Source: an uncultured Collinsella sp.
Lineage (GTDB): Bacteria; Actinomycetota; Coriobacteriia; Coriobacteriales; Coriobacteriaceae
Reading direction: 5' to 3'
NCBI GenBank assembly: GCA_934617135.1
Contig: CAKTUC010000056.1
Span: 1-8,282, forward strand
DNA: 8,282 bases
Shown here: positions 1 to 6,185 of the stretch, piece after piece
Position numbering within the stretch: the first letter of the stretch is position 1
Layout of the letters: each line of letters begins with the position of its first letter
Position numbers and translations under genes: made by a program
The notes under the pieces: model-generated
The model's input: the letters and a program-made list of their open reading frames with translations, nothing else
Databases searched by the model: none
Told to the model about the DNA's origin: nothing

Positions 1-927
1 CAGCGGCACGTAGGTCTCCTTGCCCAGTGCAACGACAAAGCCCGCAACGCACAGCACCATAAAGGCGGGCGCAACCAACGTCAGACCCAGGCCAACGAGC
101 GTTACGCCCCAAGCGATCGGCATCGACAGGTTCTTAAACTTGGCGAACAGCGGACCGACAAAAAGGCCAGCTGCGACACCTGCAACTGTCATGACCGTCG
201 AAGCGAGACCGGCCTCGACCGTGCCGCCAAAGCCACGGCCAACAACCAGCAGCGAGACATTGGAGCTAAAGAGCTGGAACGTGAGCACGAACACAAAGCT
301 CATGACCGTGATGATAGCGACCTCTTTGGGCATATTGGCAAATACGTTGACCTTGCGCTTGGGCTCAAGATGACCCTCGGGAAGGCAGACGGCCTCGATC
401 ACGATAAAGATAATCATGATGAAGTACGCCGCATAGCTGTGGAACCACTCGGCAGAACCCAAGATGCCGGAAACCATCGTCCAGATAATGCCGCCCAGTG
501 CAACAAAGGTGGAGTAGATGCCCATGACAAACGAACGCTGCTTTCCGCCAAAGTAGTCCGCGATGAGGGCGTCCGTTGAATTCTGAACGGCGCCAAGGCC
601 AAGGCCCATGACCGCCGAGGCCGCAAGGACCTGGCCGAGCGAGTCGTGGAACACCAGCACCGAGGCGCCCGCCAGCATCACGATAACGTGGCCGATAAGC
701 GTTGTCTTCTTCTTAGACACGCGAGAAGCAAGCTGCGAAGACACAAGCATGGCGGACAGTGCCATCATCAACGGGATGATGCCGATAATCATCTGAACGG
801 CAGCGATGTTCTCGTTGGGAAACGCAGCCGCAACAGAAGCCACAATGGGAACGGGCACAAGCATGCCCATAATGCACATGGCGGCAGCGTAAATGCCAAC
901 CAGGTACTTGATCTTGGTTTTATCCAT
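1..927 (-). CDS. MFS transporter, C-terminus cut by window edge
   Basis: The minus-strand reading frame is open from an ATG at 927 to the left edge, giving 309 residues without a stop; a full MFS protein is about 400. I count about ten hydrophobic helices, near residues 5-25, 45-65, 77-93, 99-118, 134-155, 165-182, 203-224, 237-260, 269-288 and 288-305. The basic cytoplasmic loop SRVSKKKTT (69-76) lies where the MFS motif A occurs between helices 2 and 3. A charged central loop (about 183-202, EGHLEPKRK) separates the two six-helix halves. The start is supported by AAGGA seven bases upstream (935-939). The gene lies 74 bases after the acyl kinase gene in the same direction, with a hairpin in the gap, so it may be read through at reduced level. 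I infer that it moves a substrate or product of the adjacent acyl-transfer enzymes across the membrane. The solute and direction are unknown. Confidence 0.88.
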   Translation of the reverse strand, partial: MDKTKIKYLVGIYAAAMCIMGMLVPVPIVASVAAAFPNENIAAVQMIIGIIPLMMALSAMLVSSQLASRVSKKKTTLIGHVIVMLAGASVLVFHDSLGQVLAASAVMGLGLGAVQNSTDALIADYFGGKQRSFVMGIYSTFVALGGIIWTMVSGILGSAEWFHSYAAYFIMIIFIVIEAVCLPEGHLEPKRKVNVFANMPKEVAIITVMSFVFVLTFQLFSSNVSLLVVGRGFGGTVEAGLASTVMTVAGVAAGLFVGPLFAKFKNLSMPIAWGVTLVGLGLTLVAPAFMVLCVAGFVVALGKETYVPL

Positions 928-944
928 GATTCAATCCTTACGTT

Positions 945-990
945 AAAAAGAAGTGAAACAGGGCGATCGAAGCATCACCGCCGATCGCCC
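945..990 (-). terminator. Probable intrinsic terminator or attenuator after the acyl kinase gene
   Basis: A perfect 9-bp stem is formed by gggcgatcg (961-969) and cgatcgccc (982-990) with a 12-nt loop. On the minus-strand transcript it lies just after the kinase stop codon and is followed by a pyrimidine-rich stretch ending in CTTTTT (945-960). The U-tract is interrupted near the stem, so termination may be partial. The MFS start codon is only 33 bases beyond the stem, which fits an attenuator that lowers transporter expression relative to the enzymes. Confidence 0.6.
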
Positions 991-1001
991 TAAGCACGGT
1001 G

Positions 1002-2117
1002 CTATCGATCGTTAAACCCAGAAAAGACGGGCTTTCCACTGTACGTAAGCGCCTCCTCGGCGCCATCGAGTACGCGACAGGCGCCAGCAGCCATCGCCTC
1101 GAGCTCAAACTCGCCGGGATAGGCAGATACAGGGGCAATCCAAGAACAGGCGTCCTCGATGGCGGCAACGAGTTCCTTGCTGTGAACCATGCCGCCTCCA
1201 AGCAAGATGCCATCAACATCGCCCTTAAGGACGCATGCCATCTCGCCAATCCACTTGCAGGTCTGGTAGACCATCGCGTCCCAGGCGCGGGCTGCGGCGG
1301 CATCGCCTGCAGCAGCCCGCTCACACACTTCAACGCCATCGGAGGTGCCCAGCAAATCGACAAAACCACCGGTCTTCATGCAATGGGCGCGGGCAACGTC
1401 AAGACCATGCTCCGCCGTATACTTCGCGACCTCGATCGCGGGAACCGAGCCACAGCGCGTAGGCGCCATGGGGCCTTCGCCACCAACGATGTCGTTGCCG
1501 TCGACCATCTTGCCCTTAAGGTGGGCAGAGATTGAAATGCCGCCGCCGATATGACAGACAATAAAGTTGCACTCGTCGTATGCACGACCGAGCTTTGCAG
1601 CGTGGCGAATAGCGGTCTCTTTGAGATTAAGGGCGTGCAGGTGCACGTTTCGATACACGCCCTTAATGCCCGTCATGCGTGCGAGATCGCACAGCTCGTC
1701 AGTATCGGGAGGATTTACAACAAAGGCAGGCTTGCCACATTTCGCGGCAAACTCGTGAGCGATTTGGGGACCCAGCTGCGCCGGATGCTGGATACCGTTT
1801 GCGCCAACGCGAGCATGCTCGAGCATGACCTCGTTGATGGCGTAGGTGCCACCCGGCAGCGAAAGCAAGCCGCCACCGCGGCCAACGAACGCATCGAAGT
1901 CGTCAAGCGAAAGACCGGCTTCCTTAAGCGCATCCAGAATCAGCTCGCAGCGATACGCCATCTGGGCCGAGACCCCGTCAAACTGGGCGAGATCTTTCGC
2001 CTCATGCGCCACGTTCTTGCTGAGCTTGCACGAATCGCCTTCAAAGACGCCAACCTTGGTCGAGGTAGAACCAGGGTTAATAACTAAAACGCGCCAAGGC
2101 TTATTCTGTCCAGCCAT
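1002..2117 (-). CDS. buk: Butyrate kinase-family acyl kinase
   Basis: This 371-residue enzyme of the acetokinase family (ASKHA fold) would convert an acyl phosphate plus ADP into the free acid and ATP in the cytoplasm. Visible landmarks are INPGSTSTK (13-21, the N-terminal phosphate-binding motif), GRGGGLLSLPGGTYAI (79-94, typical of butyrate kinases), HIGGGISIS (189-197, second phosphate-binding region), GPMAPTRCGSVPA (215-227), DGILLGGGM (302-310, adenosine-site region) and GEFELEAMAAGACRVL (335-350). Length is close to the usual 355 or so. A perfect AAGGAGG (2126-2132) lies eight bases before the ATG inside the last codons of the upstream transacylase gene, whose stop is only 3 bases away, so the two are probably translationally coupled. 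Acyl specificity (butyrate, isobutyrate, acetate or other) cannot be settled from sequence, because butyrate kinases as a family accept several short acids. Confidence 0.93.
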   Translation of the reverse strand: MAGQNKPWRVLVINPGSTSTKVGVFEGDSCKLSKNVAHEAKDLAQFDGVSAQMAYRCELILDALKEAGLSLDDFDAFVGRGGGLLSLPGGTYAINEVMLEHARVGANGIQHPAQLGPQIAHEFAAKCGKPAFVVNPPDTDELCDLARMTGIKGVYRNVHLHALNLKETAIRHAAKLGRAYDECNFIVCHIGGGISISAHLKGKMVDGNDIVGGEGPMAPTRCGSVPAIEVAKYTAEHGLDVARAHCMKTGGFVDLLGTSDGVEVCERAAAGDAAAARAWDAMVYQTCKWIGEMACVLKGDVDGILLGGGMVHSKELVAAIEDACSWIAPVSAYPGEFELEAMAAGACRVLDGAEEALTYSGKPVFSGFNDR

Positions 2118-2120
2118 GTC

Positions 2121-3128
2121 TTACGCCTCCTTGAGCGCCTGGGCGCGCACGCAACTCATCACCACATTGCCGACGATTTCGTCAACAGGCGCAGAGCGCG
2201 AGCAGTCGCAGACGATCTTCTTAAAGCCCTGGAGCATGGGGCCGTAAGCGTTGGCGCCCGTCAGGTTCTGAACGATCTTGACGCCGATATTGCCCACGTT
2301 GATATCGGGCCAGATGACCACATTGGCCTGTCCCGCAACAGCAGACTCGCGATGAACCTTCTTGGCCGCAACCTTGGGGTTAATCGCCGAATCAAACTGG
2401 AACTCGCCGTCGATGGCAAGGTCGGGACGGCGATCGTTGGCAACCTCGCGAGCGCGACGCACCTTGTCGACAAGCTCGTTATCCATCGAACCATCAGTCG
2501 AATGCGAAAGCAGCGCGCAACGGATATCCCATCCGGTCAGCGAGCGTACCGTTTCGCTCGACGAAATCGCAATCGAGGCAAGCTCCTCGCTCGTGGGGTC
2601 AACGCAAACGGCGGAATCGCCAAAAGCCAAAAGGCCGCCTTCGCCGCCGTTCCAGTTGGGAATGTCGGCGATACCGCACGAGCTCACGGTGTCCACCCCG
2701 TCGGCAAGGCCGACGATGGTCTGACCCGCCAGGATGATGTCGCCCGTGGCGTTATCGATGCCGGCGAACATTACGTCGACATCGCCGAGCACCTGCAAAA
2801 TCAGGGCGCGCTCAAGCGGACGCGTCATACGGCGCGCGGCTCCCTTGGGCTTAAACTTGCAATCCGGATGCGAAAGGTAGCGCTCACAGCAGGCGGCGTT
2901 CGCCTCCTCGTCGGTCACATCGACAATCTCGATGCCGTCAAGGGAGATGCCGCGCTCGTCGGCAAGCTCCTTGAGCTTGCCGCCGTCGCCGACCAGCACA
3001 CATTCGGCAAGATGCTCGGCGGCGATCTTTGCGACCGCCTGCATCATGGTCTCGTTTTCGCCCTCGGGAAAAGCAACGCGCATAGGCTTGGCGGCAGCCT
3101 GCTCGCGCAGGGTCTGCATCAGGTCCAT
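2121..3128 (-). CDS. Phosphate acyltransferase (Pta/Ptb family)
   Basis: The 335-residue protein is a single-domain phosphotransacylase that would exchange CoA for phosphate on an acyl thioester, feeding the kinase encoded next. Family landmarks in order are RVAFPEGENE (17-26), DNATGDIILAGQTIVGL (125-141), FGDSAVCVDPTSEELASIAI (169-188), LSHSTDGS (207-214), VDKVRRAREVANDRRPDLAIDG (220-241, quoted parts match the Pta core), GQANVVIWPDINVGN (266-280), GPMLQGFKK (296-304) and CSRSAPVDEIVG (309-320). The last blocks resemble phosphate acetyltransferases (GPxLQGxxKPVxDxSRG) more than classical butyryltransferases, although the partner kinase is Buk-like. GGAG (3137-3140) eight bases before the ATG overlaps the end of the ACP gene, which stops 5 bases upstream. 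Family assignment is firm; the preferred acyl group is not. Confidence 0.9.
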   Translation of the reverse strand: MDLMQTLREQAAAKPMRVAFPEGENETMMQAVAKIAAEHLAECVLVGDGGKLKELADERGISLDGIEIVDVTDEEANAACCERYLSHPDCKFKPKGAARRMTRPLERALILQVLGDVDVMFAGIDNATGDIILAGQTIVGLADGVDTVSSCGIADIPNWNGGEGGLLAFGDSAVCVDPTSEELASIAISSSETVRSLTGWDIRCALLSHSTDGSMDNELVDKVRRAREVANDRRPDLAIDGEFQFDSAINPKVAAKKVHRESAVAGQANVVIWPDINVGNIGVKIVQNLTGANAYGPMLQGFKKIVCDCSRSAPVDEIVGNVVMSCVRAQALKEA

Positions 3129-3133
3129 GGCAG

Positions 3134-3367
3134 CTACTCCATCTCTTCGGCAGTGCGCTCGATAAGCTCGCCGATGGTCTTCATGACCATGACCTCGCGA
3201 ACGGGAACCTCGGCATCGAGCTCGTTCTCGATCATGGAGGTCAGAGCGATCATCTTCATCGAACCCTTGCCCAGGGTCTCAAACGTCGTCTCGGGGGTCA
3301 CATCGCCGTCATAGTTGTAAGCGGACTTGGCAAAATCGCAGATCTGCTGAGTGAGTTCTTCGTTCAT
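3134..3367 (-). CDS. Atypical acyl carrier protein
   Basis: This 77-residue acidic protein has the length and layout of a discrete acyl carrier protein. Ser36 lies at the usual phosphopantetheine attachment position, preceded by TFETLGKG (28-35) and followed by MKMIALTSMIENELDAEVPV (37-56), which matches the ACP helix II pattern and the conserved acidic-plus-I/V-P end. The normal DSL signature is replaced by GSM, so the Asp before and Leu after the serine are missing. This differs from primary fatty-acid ACPs and suggests a specialised carrier. AAAGG ends seven bases before the ATG. The gene sits 103 bases after the DUF35 gene, with a hairpin in between, and 5 bases before the transacylase gene. 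A PPTase encoded at 6815-6186 is a candidate to convert it to holo form. I infer that it carries the acyl or keto-acyl group handled by the thiolase. Confidence 0.87.
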   Translation of the reverse strand: MNEELTQQICDFAKSAYNYDGDVTPETTFETLGKGSMKMIALTSMIENELDAEVPVREVMVMKTIGELIERTAEEME

Positions 3368-3380
3368 GATGGTGCCTTTC

Positions 3381-3435
3381 TAATTAAAAAGAGGGGTGGC
3401 CACGGCGGACTGGAGACATGGGTCCCGCCGTGGCC
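3381..3435 (-). terminator. Intercistronic hairpin with U-tract, possible attenuator or processing site
   Basis: An 11-bp perfect GC-rich stem is formed by 3398-3408 (GGCCACGGCGG) and 3425-3435 (CCGCCGTGGCC), with a 16-nt loop. On the minus-strand transcript it is followed by ACCCCTCTTTTTAATTA (3381-3397). The five U residues begin six bases after the stem, farther than in a classical terminator, so leaky termination or protection of an RNA end is as likely as a full stop. It lies between the DUF35 and ACP genes. Confidence 0.5.
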
Positions 3436-3470
3436 TAAGAGAGGAAGCGAATTGTTGCAGGGGTGAAAGC

Positions 3471-3893
3471 CTAGTCGTCAAGCTCAAACGTGAGCTCTTT
3501 GTAGCCCGGACGGTCGATGACCTTGGCATGGACGCCCACGGTCTCGCCCGCCATGAGTTTGGCGCGAATCTCGGGAGCCTTCTTCTTGGTAATGCCGTAG
3601 ATGACGTAGGTGTACTGAGAGCCCTCGTCGATATCGACGGCGCCGTAGGCGTACTTGCCATACTCCTTGAGGTAGGGCTTGTCGTTCTGCGGCCCGGGTA
3701 GGGTGAAATCGATCAGATGACCGTGGCCGGAAACCTGGACCCAATCGGTCTTGTGATAGCCACAGGCATTGCAGGCAAGGTGGGGCGGAAACTCGACGGC
3801 TCCGCACTCAGGGCACTGACGCGCCCAATAGATGCCCTCTTCAAGACCCGTGTAGAACTTCTTGACCACGGGCTCCATATCTTTGAGTTGCAT
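3471..3893 (-). CDS. Zn-ribbon/OB-fold protein (DUF35 family), thiolase partner
   Basis: The 140-residue protein has the two-part DUF35 architecture. An N-terminal helix (MQLKDMEPVVKKFYTGLEEG) leads into a rubredoxin-like zinc ribbon with CPEC (Cys27, Cys30) and CNAC (Cys41, Cys44), and then an OB-fold domain from about residue 50 (WVQVSGHGHLIDFT) to the end (YKELTFELDD). In known DUF35 systems, such as PhlB of the phloroglucinol acetyltransferase complex and the archaeal thiolase/HMG-CoA synthase complex, this subunit bridges the acyltransferases and lines the CoA channel. The short start at 3893 is chosen because AAGGAG (3901-3906) lies seven bases upstream and the family begins here. The same frame stays open further upstream, but there it runs antisense to nothing functional and overlaps the thiolase gene with no homology. 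It begins 38 bases after the thiolase stop. Confidence 0.9.
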   Translation of the reverse strand: MQLKDMEPVVKKFYTGLEEGIYWARQCPECGAVEFPPHLACNACGYHKTDWVQVSGHGHLIDFTLPGPQNDKPYLKEYGKYAYGAVDIDEGSQYTYVIYGITKKKAPEIRAKLMAGETVGVHAKVIDRPGYKELTFELDD

Positions 3894-3931
3894 GAGAATA
3901 CTCCTTATGGGAAATCGAAAACCGCGGTCGA

Positions 3932-5197
3932 CTACGCGACGGTACGAAGAATCTGGCAGCGCACGTTCTGGGAGCCGCCAAAGCCACGCAGGAAGGTCGT
4001 CTCGGGGACGTTCTTCATCTGGGTTGCACCGGCGACGCCACGCATCTGCTTGACGGCCTCGACGATATCGGCAAGGCCAGATGCGCCATGGGCGTGACCG
4101 AAGTTGCAACGGCCACCGTGCGGGTTGATAGGCTTGTCCCCATCAAATGCGGTACGACCCTCAATGGCATACTTCCAGGCCTCGCCGCGCGGGATATAGC
4201 CGCACTCCTCGGCCGAAACAATCTCGGACGCCAGGAAGAAGTCGTTGCACATAAACAGATCGATTTCATCCGGACTCACACCGGTAAGGTCATAGACCTG
4301 CTTGGCGGCAACCTTGGTAGCCCAGTGCTCGTTGTGGAGCAGACCCGCCTCGACCGCAGACGCGCCCGTGCCCAGCACCTCGACCGGAGCGTACGGGACA
4401 CCCATGGCCTTGGCCTTCTCGGTAGGCATCACGACAACGGCGGCTGCGCCGTCGCACTTCTTCTCAAAGCCGGTAACGCGCAGGTACTGCGTAACGCGCG
4501 GGTTGTACATGCTCTTGAGGTATTCGTCGGCAGAATCGAAGCCCGCAGCCTTTGCGTCTTCCTCGACCGTGGTCTCATACCAAGCGAGAGGATTGAGCAC
4601 GGCACCGCGACGAAGGCTCTTGGTGAGACCGTTCAGGGCATCGTCAATCTGATCGGCAGTCAGGTCATACTGCATGGAATACTCGTTGATCCAGTTGTCG
4701 AACGACACGCCGAAGGCGCCGTCGAGCGGACGGCCGTAAGCGCGGTCGTAGATCTTATCGAGTGAGGGGATCATGACATCGAGCGTAAAGTCCTGGCGGA
4801 TATGCGAGGGCATATGCTCGACGGGAAGGGTCGAAGCCAAGTCGCAGGCACCCGTAAGGACAACGTCGTAGGCACCGGAGGCAACCGCCATCACGGCCTG
4901 CTCAAGGGCGACATAGCCCGTGCAGCAAGCTTCGGAATGATGGACAGAGCCCTTCGCACGAACGCCGAACCAGTCGGCCACTTGCATGTTGGGGGTAATG
5001 CAGTCGCCAACAAGGTAAGGATTGGCGCTGCCGTGGAAGAAATAGTCCACGTCACGGGGCTCAAGACCGGCATCTGCAATTGCCTCGAGGGCCGCGTAGC
5101 CAAATGCCTCGCCCTCGCCAATACCCTGGGTCTCCGGGTGCTCCTCAAAATCCTTGAACGGGGTGCAGCCAACGCCTACAATCGAGACGCTGCGCAT
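3932..5197 (-). CDS. Thiolase family acyltransferase (SCP-x/PhlC-like)
   Basis: This protein of 421 residues from the ATG at 5197 begins MRSVSIVGVGCTPF, the typical thiolase N-terminus. An upstream in-frame GTG at 5218 would add seven residues and has AGGA about 11 bases before it; the ATG is favoured by family alignment and a nearby GGAAAG. Counting from that GTG, the nucleophile is expected at Cys98 in SEACCTGYVAL (Cys99 is adjacent). GHAHGASG (374-381) replaces the usual GHPxGATG, keeping His375. NDFF (325-328) occupies the place of HDCF in SCP-x thiolases or NEAF in biosynthetic ones, and GFGG (412-415) stands where many thiolases have the second catalytic cysteine (CxGG). Such thiolases carry out Claisen condensation, thiolytic cleavage or C-acylation of acyl thioesters. 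It is first in the operon and is followed by the DUF35 gene, the hallmark of multi-subunit thiolase complexes. Substrate and direction are unknown. Confidence 0.9.
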   Translation of the reverse strand: MRSVSIVGVGCTPFKDFEEHPETQGIGEGEAFGYAALEAIADAGLEPRDVDYFFHGSANPYLVGDCITPNMQVADWFGVRAKGSVHHSEACCTGYVALEQAVMAVASGAYDVVLTGACDLASTLPVEHMPSHIRQDFTLDVMIPSLDKIYDRAYGRPLDGAFGVSFDNWINEYSMQYDLTADQIDDALNGLTKSLRRGAVLNPLAWYETTVEEDAKAAGFDSADEYLKSMYNPRVTQYLRVTGFEKKCDGAAAVVVMPTEKAKAMGVPYAPVEVLGTGASAVEAGLLHNEHWATKVAAKQVYDLTGVSPDEIDLFMCNDFFLASEIVSAEECGYIPRGEAWKYAIEGRTAFDGDKPINPHGGRCNFGHAHGASGLADIVEAVKQMRGVAGATQMKNVPETTFLRGFGGSQNVRCQILRTVA

Positions 5198-5270
5198 GTT
5201 CTTTCCGAGCGTAACCACTGAATATCACATCCTAATCATGTGAAGGTGTACGGAGTGATGGCGCAGTCCG

Positions 5271-5306
5271 GCCGCGAGCGAAGGTGAGAGAGCGCTCGCG
5301 GCTTTT
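5271..5306. other. Strong hairpin in the operon leader
   Basis: A perfect 10-bp GC-rich inverted repeat, gccgcgagcg (5271-5280) and cgctcgcggc (5293-5302), has a 12-nt purine-rich loop. Read on the plus strand it is followed at once by TTTT (5303-5306), the form of an intrinsic terminator, though no plus-strand gene leads into it. Read on the minus strand it lies in the probable 5' leader of the thiolase operon, about 75 bases before the ATG, without a U-tract. It could block antisense transcription or stabilise the leader; the sequence does not decide. Confidence 0.55.
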
Positions 5307-5323
5307 CTGTGCCGCCACACGTT

Positions 5324-5341
5324 GAACTACTGCAGTGGTTC
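5324..5341. promoter_or_regulatory. Candidate operator upstream of the thiolase operon
   Basis: GAACTACTGCAGTGGTTC is an 18-bp near-perfect palindrome: eight of nine position pairs match, the exception being T5328 against G5337. A third GAAC half-site follows at 5346-5349 (TGAAC). Its size and symmetry suit a dimeric TetR-family repressor, and it lies in the only sizeable non-coding gap between the regulator gene and the operon. No convincing -35/-10 pair was found. The AT-rich patch at about 5353-5367, with TAAACT on the minus strand at 5358-5363, would put the site just downstream of a transcription start. That the neighbouring TetR protein binds it is inference. Confidence 0.45.
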
Positions 5342-5390
5342 TCTTGAACGTAGCTTTAGTTTATGAGGGGCCGAACGAAACGCGTGAGAC

Positions 5391-5429
5391 AAAAAGCCCC
5401 TATGTGTCCCATATGATGGGACACATAGG
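5391..5429 (-). terminator. Probable intrinsic terminator of the TetR regulator unit
   Basis: The arms 5399-5410 and 5418-5429 form a perfect 12-bp stem (CCTATGTGTCCC/GGGACACATAGG) that extends two further A-T pairs inward, leaving only a 3-nt loop. On the minus-strand transcript it is followed by GGCTTTTTGTC (the T-run is plus-strand 5391-5395), the standard form of a Rho-independent terminator. It lies about 110 bases after the regulator's stop codon and before the candidate operator. The symmetry is also high enough to act as a protein-binding site. Confidence 0.7.
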
Positions 5430-5539
5430 AGTTAGTCGTTCCAAATAGCACGTAAACAGGCTTGTAGTTATTGAACTTATGAGCTGGAATATCTAGAGAT
5501 TACCCTGGCTCCAACCGTTTATCCCCAAATATCGACCGC

Positions 5540-6157
5540 TCACGCGACCGGCCTTTCAAAATCGGGAATACGTGGATGCCAATGATGTGATGTATCGTCG
5601 ACAAAGAGCGGCGCGTAGAACATGCGATTGAGGGCGGCGGCAACGGTGCGCGCCTCAAGATCGGGCCGAGCCTCGAGCCAATACTGAATGAGGTTATGGT
5701 GACCCGCGAGCGCAAAGGCCAGATACAGGTCAAAGTCCGTTTCATCGGAAAATGTCGAACGAAGCCGATTGCGAAAATAGTCATGCATAAAGATCGTTGC
5801 CTTGTGAGCAAACACGGGATCACCGTTATCGCTATTAAGCGCCAAAACTTTCGAGCGATTAGCCTTGAGGATCTCCATGCGCCTGATCATCGTGGGCGTA
5901 GGGTCCAGCTGCGCGTCACCAAAACGAGCCTCCAGCGCAACATCATTGATGTCCCGCATATTCTGGAGCAGCTCATCTTCAAAACGTTTAACCACATCAT
6001 CGACAGAACGATAACAGCGATAGAACGTCGATTTGGATGTATGGGCAAGGCGAAGCACATCGGCCACCTTAATCGACTGCACCGGAGTTGTCGCCATAAG
6101 TTCAAAGACGGCATCTTCGATTCGCGAAGCAATATCGTTTTTTGCGTTCAGCGACAT
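5540..6157 (-). CDS. TetR-family transcriptional regulator
   Basis: This 205-residue protein has the usual TetR length. The N-terminal DNA-binding domain occupies about residues 8-55, with the helix-turn-helix at IKVADVLRLA (29-38) and the recognition helix SKSTFYRCYR (41-50). The all-helical C-terminal part contains FALAGHHNLIQYWLEARPD (beginning about residue 147), resembling the ligand-domain pattern of TetR proteins with a 'aG...i..Wl' core. The ATG is preceded by a strong GGGGGAGG (6163-6170), five bases away. It follows the PPTase gene by 28 bases in the same direction, so the two are probably co-transcribed. It lies upstream of the thiolase operon, the obvious candidate target. The ligand could be an acyl thioester or the transported compound, but nothing in the sequence shows this. 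Confidence 0.9.
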   Translation of the reverse strand: MSLNAKNDIASRIEDAVFELMATTPVQSIKVADVLRLAHTSKSTFYRCYRSVDDVVKRFEDELLQNMRDINDVALEARFGDAQLDPTPTMIRRMEILKANRSKVLALNSDNGDPVFAHKATIFMHDYFRNRLRSTFSDETDFDLYLAFALAGHHNLIQYWLEARPDLEARTVAAALNRMFYAPLFVDDTSHHWHPRIPDFERPVA

Positions 6158-6185
6158 AGTGGCCTCCCCCGTTGACGGTTGACTA

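Noticed and set aside
2352..3314. Long plus-strand open frame of 320 codons opposite the transacylase and ACP genes
   Set aside because: It is antisense to two clearly recognisable genes, has no family resemblance and arises from the GC bias of the coding strand; the same applies to 999-1535, 1551-2087 and 4088-4765.
3894..4109. Upstream extension of the DUF35 frame to give a 212-residue protein
   Set aside because: The added 72 residues are Arg/Trp-rich, overlap the thiolase gene out of frame and lack homology; a good ribosome site serves the ATG at 3893.
1..5218. Classical butyrate fermentation operon
   Set aside because: Only the terminal Pta/Buk pair and a divergent thiolase fit; the hydroxybutyryl-CoA dehydrogenase, crotonase, butyryl-CoA dehydrogenase and Etf genes are not in the window, and an ACP and DUF35 protein are not part of that pathway.
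5500..5823. Minus-strand 107-codon frame overlapping the TetR gene
   Set aside because: It is a shadow of the TetR coding sequence in another frame, with no ribosome site and no recognisable domain.
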